A stretch of DNA of 64,000 nt from Vibrio ulleungensis (GTDB lineage: Bacteria > Pseudomonadota > Gammaproteobacteria > Enterobacterales > Vibrionaceae), in contig NZ_JAFEUM010000007.1 in the NCBI RefSeq assembly GCF_016900875.1, positions 186,001 to 250,000 on the forward strand. The letters are read 5' to 3'. This document shows, piece after piece, positions 7,231 through 16,914 of the stretch. The notes under the pieces were generated by a model. That model was not told where the DNA came from. It did no database searches and was given only the letters and a program-made list of their open reading frames with translations. Numbering within the stretch: position 1 is the stretch's first letter; each line of letters begins with the position of its first letter. A program made the position numbers and the translations under genes.

Positions 7231-8301
7231 CTATAAGTTTCGCCTCAGTAGCATCACCGCTACCCCGAAGAACACCACAATGGGTGCAAGTGCCCCAAGC
7301 ATAGGTGGAACGCTATAAACCAGGCTTAACGGTCCAAAAAACTCCGACGATATGTAGAACGCAAATCCAGCGATAACGCCCGACAGTATTCGCGCCCCCA
7401 TGGTTACACTACGTAAGGGGCCAAACACAAACGACAATGCCATGAGCATCATTACCGCGATTGATAAGGGCTGGGTGACTTTGCGCCAGAACGCGAGCTC
7501 ATACCGAGATGCTTCCTGCTCAGAGGCTTTTAGATAGTTAACATACTCAAATAAGCCACTCAGTGACAGCTCTTCGGGTTTAACCGTCACTATGGCTAAT
7601 TTGTCTGGTGCTAATGTCGTCTGCCATTCGTATTGTTCAACGGTTTCTTTGGTGATCACCACTTCATCGACTAAATTGGTCACGACGGCTTCATTTAGCT
7701 GCCATGTGTTGTCACCAATGTAGTCGGCGTCTTTGGCAAACACTGTCACCTGCAGATCTTTTTGCTCATCGAAACGCCATACATTTACAGCAGTCAATGA
7801 ATCATCACTTACCCTGCCAATGAAAATAAAGTCATTAGCGTCTTTTGCCCATACGCCAGAGCGAACTGAGGCGATATTACCACCAGAGACCGCAAAGGCT
7901 CTCAACTCACGTGCGGCTTTTTGTGCTTGCGGTGCGCCCCACTCGCCAAGCAGCATTACCATAACCATTAAGGGTAAAGCCGTCTTGAGTACCGACAAAC
8001 CGACGTCTAATTTAGAATAGCCCGCCGCCTGCATAACAGTGAGCTCAGAACTACTGGCGAGCATCCCTAGCCCAATCAAGGAGCCAAGCAATGCGGCCAT
8101 TGGGAAAAACAGTTCGATATCTCGAGGAACACTCAAAATGACAAAATAGAGTGCTTCCATCAAATCGTAGCTGCCGCGCCCCACTTTTCGAAGCTGTTCC
8201 ACATATTTAATGATGGCAGACAACCCCACAAGAGTGGCCAGTGTTAGCGCACTTGTCGAGACAATCGTTCGGCCGATGTAAACATCAAGAATTTTAAACA
8301 T
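7231..8301 (-). CDS. lptG: LPS export permease LptG
   Basis: Inner-membrane subunit of the LptB2FG ABC transporter that extracts lipopolysaccharide from the inner membrane and passes it to LptC. The 356-residue protein has the YjgP/YjgQ architecture: N-terminal helices (MFKILDVYIGRTIV onwards), a periplasmic beta-jellyroll at about residues 130-260, and C-terminal helices ending VVFFGVAVMLLRRNL. It follows lptF after 2 bases on the same strand, as in E. coli. The ATPase partner lptB is at 36698-37423 in this window. Confidence 0.95.
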   Translation of the reverse strand: MFKILDVYIGRTIVSTSALTLATLVGLSAIIKYVEQLRKVGRGSYDLMEALYFVILSVPRDIELFFPMAALLGSLIGLGMLASSSELTVMQAAGYSKLDVGLSVLKTALPLMVMVMLLGEWGAPQAQKAARELRAFAVSGGNIASVRSGVWAKDANDFIFIGRVSDDSLTAVNVWRFDEQKDLQVTVFAKDADYIGDNTWQLNEAVVTNLVDEVVITKETVEQYEWQTTLAPDKLAIVTVKPEELSLSGLFEYVNYLKASEQEASRYELAFWRKVTQPLSIAVMMLMALSFVFGPLRSVTMGARILSGVIAGFAFYISSEFFGPLSLVYSVPPMLGALAPIVVFFGVAVMLLRRNL

Positions 8302-8303
8302 GA

Positions 8304-9419
8304 TTAGGCCGCTTTCCTTTTCGCGAGACGTTTTTGACGAAAGCCATCTTTGAGTTTACGCACAGGCACGCTGTCTAGTGAATTGAGAACAATACCTGCA
8401 ACCAACAGCGCAATATTCATAGGCCATAATCCGACTGCTGGAGAAATGCCCCCGTCTTCAATCGCAGACTTCGCAGCACTAATCGATAAAAAGTACGCGA
8501 GATAAAACAAAATAGCGGGACCCATTTTTGCAAAACGCCCTTGCCGCGGGTTAACCGCCGATAGTGGGATCACCATTAATGTAAGAAGCGGAATACAAAT
8601 AATGAGCGACAGTCGCCAATGTAGCTCAGCGATCGCTTTAGGATCATCACTTTGAAATAGTGCCGCAGTGGGTAAGGCCTCCCAATCACGACCTTTAGCT
8701 TTGACTTCACGCTGACCAATGAGCGCGTCGTACTCGTCAAATTCAGTGATGCGATAATCCAACATAGATGGAGTGCCTTCGTAACGCACACCATCTTGCA
8801 AGCTCAATATCTGGCGGCCATCGGAAAGCTCTCGGGCAATGCCCGAATCGGCAAAGGCAACGCTAGGACGAAGAGAGTCTCTGGCGGTCACTTGGGCAAT
8901 GAAAACATTGGTCAGCACTTTGTTATCGACGTCATCAATAAACACCACAGAGCTGCCATCTGGCGTTCTTTGGAATTGTCCTTTTTTGATCAGCTCGACG
9001 CTGTTATCTGCTGCCAATTGTTCTACTAACTGAGCTTCTTTGTCTTGTGCCCACGGCGATAAATAGAGCGAGTTAAATGCGGCTGCACCAGAGGTGATCA
9101 GCGCCAGATATAGCGCTGCTTGAATTAGAAATTTATTGCCGATTCCGGTCGCATTCATCACTGTGATTTCACTTTCAGCGTACAAACGCCCAAAAGTGAG
9201 CAAAATGCCAATATAGAGACTGAGCGGCAGCATTAATTGCCCCATTGCAGGCATATTTAGGCCAACAAAAGTCATCACCATTGCAGCAGGAATATCACCA
9301 TCTGAGGCGTCTGCTAACACGCTGATTAGACGCTGGCTTAAAAAGATCAAAAACAACACAAAAAAGATGGCAAATTGGCTCTTAATTGTCTCGCGGATCA
9401 AATATCTAACAATTATCAC
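8304..9419 (-). CDS. lptF: LPS export permease LptF
   Basis: Second transmembrane subunit of LptB2FG. 371 residues, starting at GTG (MIIVRYLIRETIKSQ), a close match to the E. coli N-terminus. Conserved blocks include the DGDIPAAMV region, YAESEITVMNATGIG (the coupling-helix area that contacts LptB), GQFQRTPDGSSVVFID in the periplasmic jellyroll, and PLSAVNPRQGRFAKM. It is first in the leftward lptFG operon and divergent from pepA, as in other gammaproteobacteria. Confidence 0.95.
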   Translation of the reverse strand: MIIVRYLIRETIKSQFAIFFVLFLIFLSQRLISVLADASDGDIPAAMVMTFVGLNMPAMGQLMLPLSLYIGILLTFGRLYAESEITVMNATGIGNKFLIQAALYLALITSGAAAFNSLYLSPWAQDKEAQLVEQLAADNSVELIKKGQFQRTPDGSSVVFIDDVDNKVLTNVFIAQVTARDSLRPSVAFADSGIARELSDGRQILSLQDGVRYEGTPSMLDYRITEFDEYDALIGQREVKAKGRDWEALPTAALFQSDDPKAIAELHWRLSLIICIPLLTLMVIPLSAVNPRQGRFAKMGPAILFYLAYFLSISAAKSAIEDGGISPAVGLWPMNIALLVAGIVLNSLDSVPVRKLKDGFRQKRLAKRKAA

Positions 9420-9656
9420 GCTTGGGGCACCTATAATTCCCTATACAAAACTTGTTTTTTTGGTGGAATCACTATAATTTCACGGTGAACTATTTATTTA
9501 TCAAAAAATACGACTAAATGAGGTACGCAACAAAAGGGAACCTATAACGGTAAACATAACCCTTAGTTGCCCATACGACAAGTTAGCTAACTCAAGAAGT
9601 TAGCATTGCATTATCCATCATTTAGTTCAATTTGTCTTTAGGATGTAGGAGTTAGC
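9420..9656. promoter_or_regulatory. Divergent lptF/pepA promoter region
   Basis: A 237-base gap that must contain the promoters of lptF (leftward) and pepA (rightward). A strong pepA ribosome site (TAGGAG) lies 7 bases before its ATG. I could not assign -10 or -35 boxes with confidence. Confidence 0.5.
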
Positions 9657-11165
9657 ATGGAGTTTAGTGTAAAAAGTGGCAGCCCAGAAAAACAGCGCAG
9701 CGCATGTATCGTTGTCGGTGTTTTTGAGCCACGTCGTCTCTCTCCAGTTGCAGAGCAACTCGATAAGATCAGTGATGGCTACCTAAGCTCACTGCTGCGC
9801 CGCGGCGACCTAGAGGGTAAGCCAGGCCAAATGTTGTTATTGCACCAAGTACCTGGTGTACTTTCAGAGCGCGTATTGCTGGTAGGTTGTGGTAAAGAGC
9901 GTGAGCTAGGCGAACGCCAGTACAAAGAAATCATCCAAAAAACCATTAGCACACTGAACGAAACTGGCTCTATGGAAGCGGTCTGTTTCTTAACAGAACT
10001 TCATGTAAAAGGTCGCGATACCTACTGGAAAGTTCGTCAAGCGGTTGAAGCAACCAAAGACGGCTTATACACCTTCGATCAATTCAAAAGTGCTAAGCCT
10101 GAAACGCGTCGCCCTCTTCGCAAATTGGTGTTTAATGTCCCAACGCGTCGCGAGCTAAACCTTGGCGAAAAAGCCATTGCTCACGGTCTTGCTGTAGCAA
10201 CGGGCGTAAAAGCATCAAAAGATCTTGGCAACATGCCACCTAACGTAGCAAACCCAGCTTATCTTGCTTCTCAAGCTCGTCGCTTAGCAGACGACTTCGA
10301 GACAGTGTCGACCAAGATCATTGGCGAACAAGAGATGGAAAAATTGGGTATGACTTCGTACCTTGCAGTCGGTCGAGGCTCTAAAAACGAATCGATGATG
10401 TCTGTCATTGAGTACAAAGGTCACCCAGATCCTGAAACCAAACCTATTGTATTGATCGGTAAAGGTCTAACCTTCGACTCGGGCGGTATTTCACTTAAGC
10501 CTGGCGAAGGTATGGATGAGATGAAGTACGACATGTGTGGCGCAGCGTCAGTATTTGGCACCATGAAAGCACTGGCCGAACTTAACTTACCAATCAATGT
10601 CGTTGCCATCCTTGCAGGTTGTGAAAACATGCCTGGCAGCAATGCGTACCGTCCAGGTGACATCCTAACCACAATGTCGGGTCAAACCGTCGAAGTGCTG
10701 AACACCGATGCAGAAGGCCGTTTGGTTCTATGTGATGCACTGACTTATGTGGAGCGTTACGATCCTGAATGTGTGGTAGACGTAGCAACGCTTACTGGTG
10801 CTTGTGTTATTGCATTAGGTCATCACATTAGTGGTGTGATTTCGAATCACAACCCATTGGCACACGAGTTGGTGAACTCATCAGAGCAAGCGAGCGATCG
10901 TGCGTGGCGTATGCCAATGGCCGACGAGTACCATGAGCAGCTTAAGAGCCCATTTGCCGATATGGCAAACATCGGTGGCCGCGCAGCAGGTACTATTACC
11001 GCTGGTTGCTTCTTGTCGAAGTTTGCTAAGAAGTACAACTGGGCACACATCGATATCGCGGGTACGGCTTGGAAGTCTGGAGCCGCGAAGGGCTCGACTG
11101 GACGTCCTGTCCCAATGCTTGTCCAATTCTTAGTGAATCGAAGTGGCCAAGACTCGGAAGAGTAA
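9657..11165 (+). CDS. pepA: Leucyl aminopeptidase PepA
   Basis: Hexameric cytosolic M17 aminopeptidase with two metal ions that removes N-terminal residues from peptides. In E. coli it is also a DNA-binding accessory factor in Xer recombination and carAB control. The 502-residue protein (E. coli 503) has the metal-binding signature NTDAEGRL at 349-356, the [15 protein letters not shown] block at about 270-284, and the SNHNPL and TGRPVP segments of the catalytic domain. The N-terminal domain starts [13 protein letters not shown]. It begins the conserved pepA-holC-valS order. A repeat element lies between its stop and its terminator. Confidence 0.97.
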   Translation: MEFSVKSGSPEKQRSACIVVGVFEPRRLSPVAEQLDKISDGYLSSLLRRGDLEGKPGQMLLLHQVPGVLSERVLLVGCGKERELGERQYKEIIQKTISTLNETGSMEAVCFLTELHVKGRDTYWKVRQAVEATKDGLYTFDQFKSAKPETRRPLRKLVFNVPTRRELNLGEKAIAHGLAVATGVKASKDLGNMPPNVANPAYLASQARRLADDFETVSTKIIGEQEMEKLGMTSYLAVGRGSKNESMMSVIEYKGHPDPETKPIVLIGKGLTFDSGGISLKPGEGMDEMKYDMCGAASVFGTMKALAELNLPINVVAILAGCENMPGSNAYRPGDILTTMSGQTVEVLNTDAEGRLVLCDALTYVERYDPECVVDVATLTGACVIALGHHISGVISNHNPLAHELVNSSEQASDRAWRMPMADEYHEQLKSPFADMANIGGRAAGTITAGCFLSKFAKKYNWAHIDIAGTAWKSGAAKGSTGRPVPMLVQFLVNRSGQDSEE

Positions 11166-11170
11166 ATAGA

Positions 11171-11356
11171 TACCAATTAAATTAATCAGCTGCGTAAAGA
11201 TGGCCCAGGTAAAATCGCTGATAACTAGGCAAAGATTGCAGTAGCTAGTTGACCTAACTGCAAAATCTTTAACGACGGTATCAGCGATTTTAACAAGCTA
11301 GATTACGTAGATGATTGGTTTGATTGGTTTGATTGGTTTGATTGGTTTGATTGGTA
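11171..11356. repeat. MITE-like imperfect palindromic element
   Basis: About 186 bases with the terminal match ATACCAAT at the left and ATTGGTAT at the right. Long inverted arms include TAAAATCGCTGATA (11219-11232) matching TATCAGCGATTTTA (11279-11292), and AAAGATT-GCAGT matching ACTGCAAAATCTTT around an 11-13 base centre. It has no coding capacity. The right end is expanded by a 9-base tandem repeat. Size, ends and symmetry fit a non-autonomous miniature element or a large palindromic repeat; no transposase was seen nearby. Confidence 0.65.
11312..11356 (+). repeat. Tandem 9-bp repeat (TGATTGGTT x5)
   Basis: Four perfect units and a fifth ending in TA, forming the right end of the palindromic element. 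The periodicity of nine creates an open frame encoding a Gly-Leu-Ile repeat that runs into holC, but the true holC start is downstream. Such an array could vary in copy number by slippage. Confidence 0.85.
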
Positions 11357-11360
11357 TCAT

Positions 11361-11381
11361 AGGGCCTACGGGCCCTTTTTT
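11361..11381 (+). terminator. Terminator of pepA
   Basis: Stem AGGGCC, loop TACG, GGCCCT, then T5. It is displaced about 195 bases from the pepA stop by the intervening repeat element. Confidence 0.8.
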
Positions 11382-11418
11382 AATCGCTCAATATTCAATA
11401 TGGACAGCTAGCACTATC

Positions 11419-11877
11419 ATGACCGTCGTGACATTTTATGTACTGCAAGACGACTCAGCTCAAAGCAGCGATGCTGGGTTTGAAGAGTATGTGTTGTTTT
11501 TGCTTAGTCACTTCGCATCGCAAAACGCAAAGATCTATCTAAACTGCAAAGACAAATCTCACGCACACCGTTGGGACGATAAGCTGTTTGCTCAAAACGC
11601 GACACATTTCATTGCCCACAACCTAGTCGGTGAAGGCCCTCGATACGGCTCACCACTTGAAATTGGCCATGACGGTTTAAAGCCCAGCTTTAATCGCAAT
11701 CTCGTGATCAACATTAATCTAGAGAATAGCGAGACAATTTTTGCGAGATCGGCATCACAAGTGATAGAATTTGTCCCTTGCTCTGAAAAACAGAAACAAG
11801 CGGCTCGTGAGCGATTCAAACGCTACCGAGAAGCAGGAGCCGAAGTGCAGACGGTAAACGTCGACACCTCAAACTAG
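11419..11877 (+). CDS. holC: DNA polymerase III chi subunit HolC
   Basis: Chi subunit of the clamp-loader complex, which links polymerase III to single-strand binding protein on lagging-strand templates. The 152-residue frame from ATG 11419 begins MTVVTFYVLQDDS, matching the E. coli start (TFYLLDND), and carries HNLVGEGPRYGSPLEI near residue 75, followed by the VIEFVP and ARERFKRYREAG C-terminal block. An in-frame extension to 11311 translates the 9-base repeats and a terminator, so it is rejected. The ribosome site is weak. It lies between pepA and valS, the usual place. Confidence 0.92.
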   Translation: MTVVTFYVLQDDSAQSSDAGFEEYVLFLLSHFASQNAKIYLNCKDKSHAHRWDDKLFAQNATHFIAHNLVGEGPRYGSPLEIGHDGLKPSFNRNLVININLENSETIFARSASQVIEFVPCSEKQKQAARERFKRYREAGAEVQTVNVDTSN

Positions 11878-11998
11878 TTTGGGTCAAACTGCATAGCTAA
11901 CGGACTTTATAACGCGGCAATTTTTTGCGCTATCGAGAGCCGTTAATTATGACGTTTGACATTGATTAACCATCAAAAGTATCCAGTTTAAGAGAACT

Positions 11999-14857
11999 AT
12001 GGAAAAAACATACAACCCAACTTCAATCGAACAAGCGCTCTACCAGGCTTGGGAAGAAAAAGGCTACTTTAAGCCGCACGGTGACACGACCAAAGAAGCG
12101 TACAGCATCATGATCCCGCCGCCGAATGTCACAGGTAGCCTGCACATGGGCCACGCATTCCAAGACACCATCATGGATACTTTGGTCCGTGCTCAGCGCA
12201 TGAAGGGCAAAAATACCCTTTGGCAAGTTGGTACTGACCACGCTGGTATTGCTACTCAGATGGTGGTTGAGCGTAAAATTGCCGCTGAAGAAGGCAAAAC
12301 CAAACACGATTACGGTCGCGACGCGTTCATTGACAAGATTTGGGAATGGAAAGCGGAATCAGGCGGCACTATCACAAAGCAGCTTCGCCGATTAGGTGCG
12401 TCTGTAGATTGGGATCGCGAACGCTTCACTATGGATGACGGTTTATCTGCCGCGACTCAAGAAGTATTTGTACGCCTGTTTGAAGAAGACCTAATCTACC
12501 GCGGTAAACGTCTGGTGAACTGGGATCCAAAACTTCACACAGCGATTTCTGATCTGGAAGTTGAAAACAAAGACAAAAAAGGCTTCATGTGGCACTTCCG
12601 CTATCCTTTAGCGGATGGCGCCAAGACGGCAGATGGTAAAGACTACATCGTTGTTGCAACCACTCGTCCAGAAACCATGTTAGGCGATACTGGCGTTGCG
12701 GTTAACCCTGAAGATCCTCGCTACAAAGATCTGATTGGCAAGCACATTTTGCTTCCTGTGGTTAATCGCCTGATCCCTATCGTGGGTGATGAGCACGCAG
12801 ATATGGAAAAAGGTACTGGCTGTGTAAAAATCACTCCAGCGCACGACTTCAATGACTACGAAGTGGGCAAGCGACACAGCCTACCAATGATCAACATTCT
12901 AACCTTTGACGCCAACATTCGTGATGAGGCCGAAGTCTTCAACACCAACGGTGAAGCTTCAACCGATTATGCAACGGACATGCCTGAGCAATATCAAGGG
13001 TTAGAGCGTTTTGCTGCGCGTAAAGCGATTGTGGCAGAGTTTGATCAACTCGGCTTACTTGACGAAATCAAAGATCACGATCTTACTGTACCTTACGGCG
13101 ACCGCGGTGGTGTGGTTATTGAGCCAATGCTGACAGACCAATGGTATGTACGCACTGCACCGCTAGCAGAGCCAGCGGTAAAAGCGGTAGAAGATGGTGA
13201 CATTCAGTTCGTGCCTAAGCAGTACGAAAACATGTATTTCGCGTGGATGCGTGATGTACAAGATTGGTGTATCTCTCGCCAACTATGGTGGGGTCACCGA
13301 ATTCCGGCTTGGTACGACAACGACGGCAAAGTATACGTTGGACGCAGTGAAGAAGAAGTACGTGAGAAGAACAATCTTGCTCCTGTTGTGGTTCTTCGCC
13401 AAGACGACGACGTGTTAGACACTTGGTTCTCTTCTGCACTTTGGACTTTTGGTACTCAAGGTTGGCCTGAAGATACCGAAGCACTCAAAACGTTCCACCC
13501 TTCAGATGTATTGGTGTCGGGCTTCGATATCATCTTCTTCTGGGTCGCACGTATGATCATGATGACCATGCACTTCTGTAAAGATGAAGATGGGAAGTCA
13601 CAAGTACCGTTCAAAACCGTCTACATGACTGGCCTTATCCGTGATGAAAACGGCGATAAGATGTCTAAGTCAAAAGGTAACGTGCTTGACCCAATCGACA
13701 TGATTGATGGTATTGATCTCGAATCACTGGTTCAAAAACGTACCGGCAACATGATGCAGCCTAAACTGGCGGCGAAGATTGAGAAGAACACCCGCAAAAC
13801 CTTCGAAGATGGCATTGAACCTTACGGTACTGACGCACTCCGCTTTACACTTGCGGCAATGGCATCGACGGGTCGTGACATCAACTGGGATATGAAGCGC
13901 CTAGAGGGCTATCGTAACTTCTGCAACAAGTTGTGGAATGCCAGCCGCTACGTACTGATGAATGCTGAAGATCAAGACTGTGGTTTTGGTGACAACGACG
14001 TAGAATACTCATTGGCCGACAAATGGATCGAATCTCAGTTTGAACTGGCGGCTAAAGAGTTTAATGCTCACCTAGACACCTACCGTCTGGATATGGCGGC
14101 AAACACCATTTATGAGTTTATCTGGAACCAGTTCTGTGACTGGTACTTAGAGTTAACCAAGCCGGTATTGTGGAAAGGTACAGAAGCACAGCAGCGTGGT
14201 ACACGTCGCACCTTGATTACTGTCCTTGAGAAAACCTTGCGTTTGGCTCACCCAGTGATCCCTTACATCACCGAAACCATCTGGCAAAGTATTATGCCGC
14301 TGGTTGACGGTGTTGAAGGCGACACAATCATGACTCAAGCCTTACCTCAGTATGAGGGTACTAACTTCAACCAAGAAGCACTAGACGACATTGAGTGGGT
14401 GAAGGCATTTATCTCTAGCATCCGTAACTTGCGTGCAGAGTACGACATCAATCCAGGTAAACCTTTGGAAGTGATGTTGAAAGCCGCTGATGCCAAAGAT
14501 GCAGCGCGCCTTGAAGCCAACAAACAAGTGTTGGTGTCGCTTGCGAAACTTGAGTCAGTGCGTATCTTGGACGCAGATGAGCAAACACCTGCATGCGCCA
14601 CTGCACTGGTTGCGAAGTCTGAGCTAATGATCCCAATGGCAGGTCTTATCGACAAAGACGCTGAGTTAGCACGCCTTGAGGGTGAAGTGAAGAAAACCCA
14701 AGGCGAAATTAAACGTCTTGAAGGTAAACTAAACAATCAAGGGTTTGTGGCTAAAGCGCCTGAAGCCGTTGTGGCAAAAGAGCGTGAAAAACTCGACGGC
14801 TACAAAGAAACGTTGGTTAAGCTTGAAGAGCAAAAAGCAACGATTGCCGCTTTGTAA
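11999..14857 (+). CDS. valS: Valyl-tRNA synthetase
   Basis: Class I aminoacyl-tRNA synthetase that charges tRNA-Val with valine. 952 residues (E. coli 951). The HIGH motif appears as HMGH at 49-52 within [15 protein letters not shown], and KMSKS is at 554-558 ([10 protein letters not shown]). The CP1 editing domain includes [15 protein letters not shown], and the C-terminal coiled coil ([20 protein letters not shown] onward) is the tRNA-binding arm. ATG start with AAGAGAAC upstream. It follows holC by 121 bases and ends at a strong terminator. Confidence 0.98.
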   Translation: MEKTYNPTSIEQALYQAWEEKGYFKPHGDTTKEAYSIMIPPPNVTGSLHMGHAFQDTIMDTLVRAQRMKGKNTLWQVGTDHAGIATQMVVERKIAAEEGKTKHDYGRDAFIDKIWEWKAESGGTITKQLRRLGASVDWDRERFTMDDGLSAATQEVFVRLFEEDLIYRGKRLVNWDPKLHTAISDLEVENKDKKGFMWHFRYPLADGAKTADGKDYIVVATTRPETMLGDTGVAVNPEDPRYKDLIGKHILLPVVNRLIPIVGDEHADMEKGTGCVKITPAHDFNDYEVGKRHSLPMINILTFDANIRDEAEVFNTNGEASTDYATDMPEQYQGLERFAARKAIVAEFDQLGLLDEIKDHDLTVPYGDRGGVVIEPMLTDQWYVRTAPLAEPAVKAVEDGDIQFVPKQYENMYFAWMRDVQDWCISRQLWWGHRIPAWYDNDGKVYVGRSEEEVREKNNLAPVVVLRQDDDVLDTWFSSALWTFGTQGWPEDTEALKTFHPSDVLVSGFDIIFFWVARMIMMTMHFCKDEDGKSQVPFKTVYMTGLIRDENGDKMSKSKGNVLDPIDMIDGIDLESLVQKRTGNMMQPKLAAKIEKNTRKTFEDGIEPYGTDALRFTLAAMASTGRDINWDMKRLEGYRNFCNKLWNASRYVLMNAEDQDCGFGDNDVEYSLADKWIESQFELAAKEFNAHLDTYRLDMAANTIYEFIWNQFCDWYLELTKPVLWKGTEAQQRGTRRTLITVLEKTLRLAHPVIPYITETIWQSIMPLVDGVEGDTIMTQALPQYEGTNFNQEALDDIEWVKAFISSIRNLRAEYDINPGKPLEVMLKAADAKDAARLEANKQVLVSLAKLESVRILDADEQTPACATALVAKSELMIPMAGLIDKDAELARLEGEVKKTQGEIKRLEGKLNNQGFVAKAPEAVVAKEREKLDGYKETLVKLEEQKATIAAL

Positions 14858-14875
14858 TCTGATGACATAAAACGA

Positions 14876-14910
14876 GAAGGCCAATGGGGAAACTCATTGG
14901 CCTTTTTTTT
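14876..14910 (+). terminator. Terminator of valS
   Basis: Stem AGGCCAATG pairs with CATTGGCCT around a short loop, followed by T8. Confidence 0.9.
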
Positions 14911-14960
14911 CGAAAAAGTGCTGCGTAAGAAACTCCAATTAGTACAAATCGAAGTGCGTA

Positions 14961-14989
14961 ACTGGTCAGTTAATTCCCTTGGTTGGTAT
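14961..14989 (-). repeat. Dispersed repeat, partial inverted copy 3
   Basis: Read on the minus strand it starts ATACCAACCAA and continues with AATTAACTGA, matching the first 29 bases of the copies at 1816 and 7148 with a few changes. Confidence 0.55.
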
Positions 14990-15119
14990 AAGCCCTAACT
15001 TTCAATAAATTGCACACATACTTTCAGAAGTTTATTCGTAACAGTAGCGTCACCTATCACTTCGAAATGCTCAATAGATAACACCTATTAAAATAATTGA
15101 AAAATACCGCTTGATTAAA

Positions 15120-15134
15120 TGAGAATGATTATCA
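15120..15134. promoter_or_regulatory. Fur box upstream of the DUF2061 gene
   Basis: TGAGAATGATTATCA matches the 7-1-7 Fur consensus TGATAATNATTATCA at all but one defined position. It lies 38 bases before the start codon at 15172, in the promoter zone, so Fe-Fur would be expected to repress the gene. Confidence 0.7.
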
Positions 15135-15171
15135 ATAATGTTAACAACCAGACAGGAAAGAGACTTTAATC

Positions 15172-15555
15172 ATGAACAAGACAATCAGCTTCGCCGCCAT
15201 CCATTTTTCTATTGCCACTATCGTTGCATACGCATTAACCGGTGATCTTCTATTAGGTAGTTTGATCGCAATGATCGAACCTACCATCAACACTGGCGCA
15301 TTCTATCTGCATGAAAAAGTATGGGCAGGATTCGCCAACAGTAATAGAAAGCACCTAGCTACCATAAAAACTATCAGCTTTGCGACCGTTCACTTTAGTG
15401 TCGCGTTTACAGTGGTTTACCTGCTAACAGGTGATGCACTGGCCGGTGGTATCATTGCAACACTAGAGCCTGCATTAAACTCTGTGGCTTATTACTTTCA
15501 CGAAAAGGTCTGGATCAAACGCAGTCAAACCCACACTCAACTCGCGCATAGTTAA
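15172..15555 (+). CDS. Tandem DUF2061 membrane protein, probably iron-regulated
   Basis: A 127-residue inner-membrane protein of unknown function. It consists of two 49-residue DUF2061 repeats (3-51 and 66-114). Each begins KTISFA, carries a hydrophobic segment, LTGD, a second hydrophobic segment with I/LEP, and ends HEKVW. A short polar linker joins them, so an internal duplication is evident. ATG start with AGGAAAGAG upstream. A near-consensus Fur box sits in its promoter region, which suggests expression under iron limitation. It is a single gene, convergent with the gene at 15565. Confidence 0.8.
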   Translation: MNKTISFAAIHFSIATIVAYALTGDLLLGSLIAMIEPTINTGAFYLHEKVWAGFANSNRKHLATIKTISFATVHFSVAFTVVYLLTGDALAGGIIATLEPALNSVAYYFHEKVWIKRSQTHTQLAHS

Positions 15556-15564
15556 GTCACCAGA

Positions 15565-16341
15565 CTAGAGCTGCGATAGCGCCACTGTCTGGATGGGTGC
15601 CTCTGGAGAAAGAGGTACCCAAGCTTCCACTTGATACCCATCGATTTCAATAGCTAAGCTGTAATTTGCCCCATCGCCTTGAGTCACCGGCGCATCAATT
15701 TGAAAAAGCGCGGTAGCATGATCTTGTCGAAGATCCAAAGGTAAGGTCAATGTCATTCCGTTAAACTTCACTTTTGCAGACACCAGCCCGATTGCTAAGA
15801 TCGCAAACATCAAATCTACTTTCACTTCGCACCCACCTACTGGATGCCAGATTTGTTCGATACGAAGTGTTTCAAGCCTTACATACTGACTAAACTGAAG
15901 ATACGGCATTCGCCAAACACCCATTCTTTCGTCGCCCGGCGTTAAGCGGGGGATAATCTCTTGATCGTCGAACCACTCATCATCATCTTCTTCCAAAAAC
16001 AACATTTCAATGCGATTTCGCCCAAGAGTAAGTTGACTGCGCACGTCCTTACGGTAGTTCATAGAGCGTCCATCACAATCAAACATGGCGACACCGTTTA
16101 GTCGAACCTCTGCGTGATAATCAACACCACCAACCACTAGCTCAATGACGTTGTGATTAAGCATCTCTTCAGTGACTTCGATGTCATGCATCAAATGCCA
16201 CTCTTGCTGAGCAATTTCAGGCTCACTAAGTGTATTGGGTAAAACCGCACTTAATGGGCCGGGAAAGGTTAGATCGTCTTGTGGGATAGACAAATCTGTT
16301 AATGGCGAGAGTTGCCAAAGTCCGTTTAACAGCAGTTGCAT
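15565..16341 (-). CDS. Orphan GH2-type sugar-binding domain protein
   Basis: A 258-residue cytosolic protein without a signal peptide. The first 160 residues resemble the N-terminal galactose-binding jellyroll of glycoside hydrolase family 2 (beta-mannosidase type): LLNGLWQLSP, FPGPL, EWHLMHDIEV, VVGGVDYHAEVRLNGV, LGRNRIEMLF and a WRMPYLQFSQ segment. About 90 residues of further beta-rich sequence follow, but the catalytic TIM barrel is absent. Whether it binds a carbohydrate is unknown. Stand-alone genes of this kind may be a decayed enzyme or a dedicated lectin-like protein. Its start is about 65 bases downstream of the rraB stop, past the rraB terminator. Confidence 0.6.
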   Translation of the reverse strand: MQLLLNGLWQLSPLTDLSIPQDDLTFPGPLSAVLPNTLSEPEIAQQEWHLMHDIEVTEEMLNHNVIELVVGGVDYHAEVRLNGVAMFDCDGRSMNYRKDVRSQLTLGRNRIEMLFLEEDDDEWFDDQEIIPRLTPGDERMGVWRMPYLQFSQYVRLETLRIEQIWHPVGGCEVKVDLMFAILAIGLVSAKVKFNGMTLTLPLDLRQDHATALFQIDAPVTQGDGANYSLAIEIDGYQVEAWVPLSPEAPIQTVALSQL

Positions 16342-16369
16342 AACTGTCCTTGTTTCGTCGAAATGCAGC

Positions 16370-16396
16370 TAAAAAAAAGCTCACCAATGGTGAGCT
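16370..16396 (-). terminator. Terminator of rraB
   Basis: On the minus strand GAAGCTCACCA pairs with TGGTGAGCTT, followed by T8, 10 bases after the rraB stop. Confidence 0.85.
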
Positions 16397-16405
16397 TCAA
16401 TGTTG

Positions 16406-16822
16406 TTATTCTTGCTCGTCGTCTTCTTCATCATAGACGAGTGCATCTTCACCTTCGTAGTAGGTTCCCCAACCGTCGTAGATGATGTCATATTTCTCTG
16501 CAAGCCTAACCAGCTTTTCAACCTGAGCATCGATGGTTTCTGCATTCAGCGCAGACTCCATGGTCGCATCACAGCACAGCAACTTATTGCCGTCTTCGTC
16601 TTCACTTTCTTCAGCTTCTAGTACTTCAAAACCCATTTTAAATGCTTCGATGACTGCTTTTTCAAGCGTTTCGAAGTTTTCAGCAAATAGGTGGTGTTCG
16701 ATTTGATAAAGAGAGTCTGGTTCGCTGCCATCACTGAGCAGCTCGTCGATAATCGCTCGGGTATCTTCTTTCTGCATCTCGATGAAATCTTCGACAGATA
16801 GGTACTCATCTTGTTCTGACAT
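16406..16822 (-). CDS. rraB: Regulator of ribonuclease E activity B (RraB)
   Basis: Acidic cytosolic inhibitor that binds RNase E and changes degradosome composition. The 138-residue protein shares with E. coli RraB the core motifs [53 protein letters not shown] and YDGWGTYYE, with the same acidic C-terminal tail. ATG start after AGGAGCC. Single-gene unit with its own terminator. Confidence 0.93.
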   Translation of the reverse strand: MSEQDEYLSVEDFIEMQKEDTRAIIDELLSDGSEPDSLYQIEHHLFAENFETLEKAVIEAFKMGFEVLEAEESEDEDGNKLLCCDATMESALNAETIDAQVEKLVRLAEKYDIIYDGWGTYYEGEDALVYDEEDDEQE

Positions 16823-16914
16823 GCAAGGCTCCTAGACGGTAGGTTGAGTTGGTATAAATCGGTTAATTAGCGGCGATCCTACATGGATCATTGTGTGACC
16901 ACAAGACAAAAAAT

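Larger units (their letters stand above)
14858..15171. other. Intergenic region valS to DUF2061 gene
   Basis: 314 bases holding the valS terminator, an inverted copy of the dispersed repeat (14961-14989) and a Fur box (15120-15134), listed separately. No further gene was seen. Confidence 0.7.

Noticed and set aside
11312..11356. Short tandem repeats as a possible CRISPR array
   Set aside because: Units are 9 bases with no spacers, so this is a simple tandem repeat.
11311..11418. In-frame N-terminal extension of holC with a Gly-Leu-Ile repeat
   Set aside because: It translates the 9-base tandem repeats and the pepA terminator. The conserved HolC start is at 11419.
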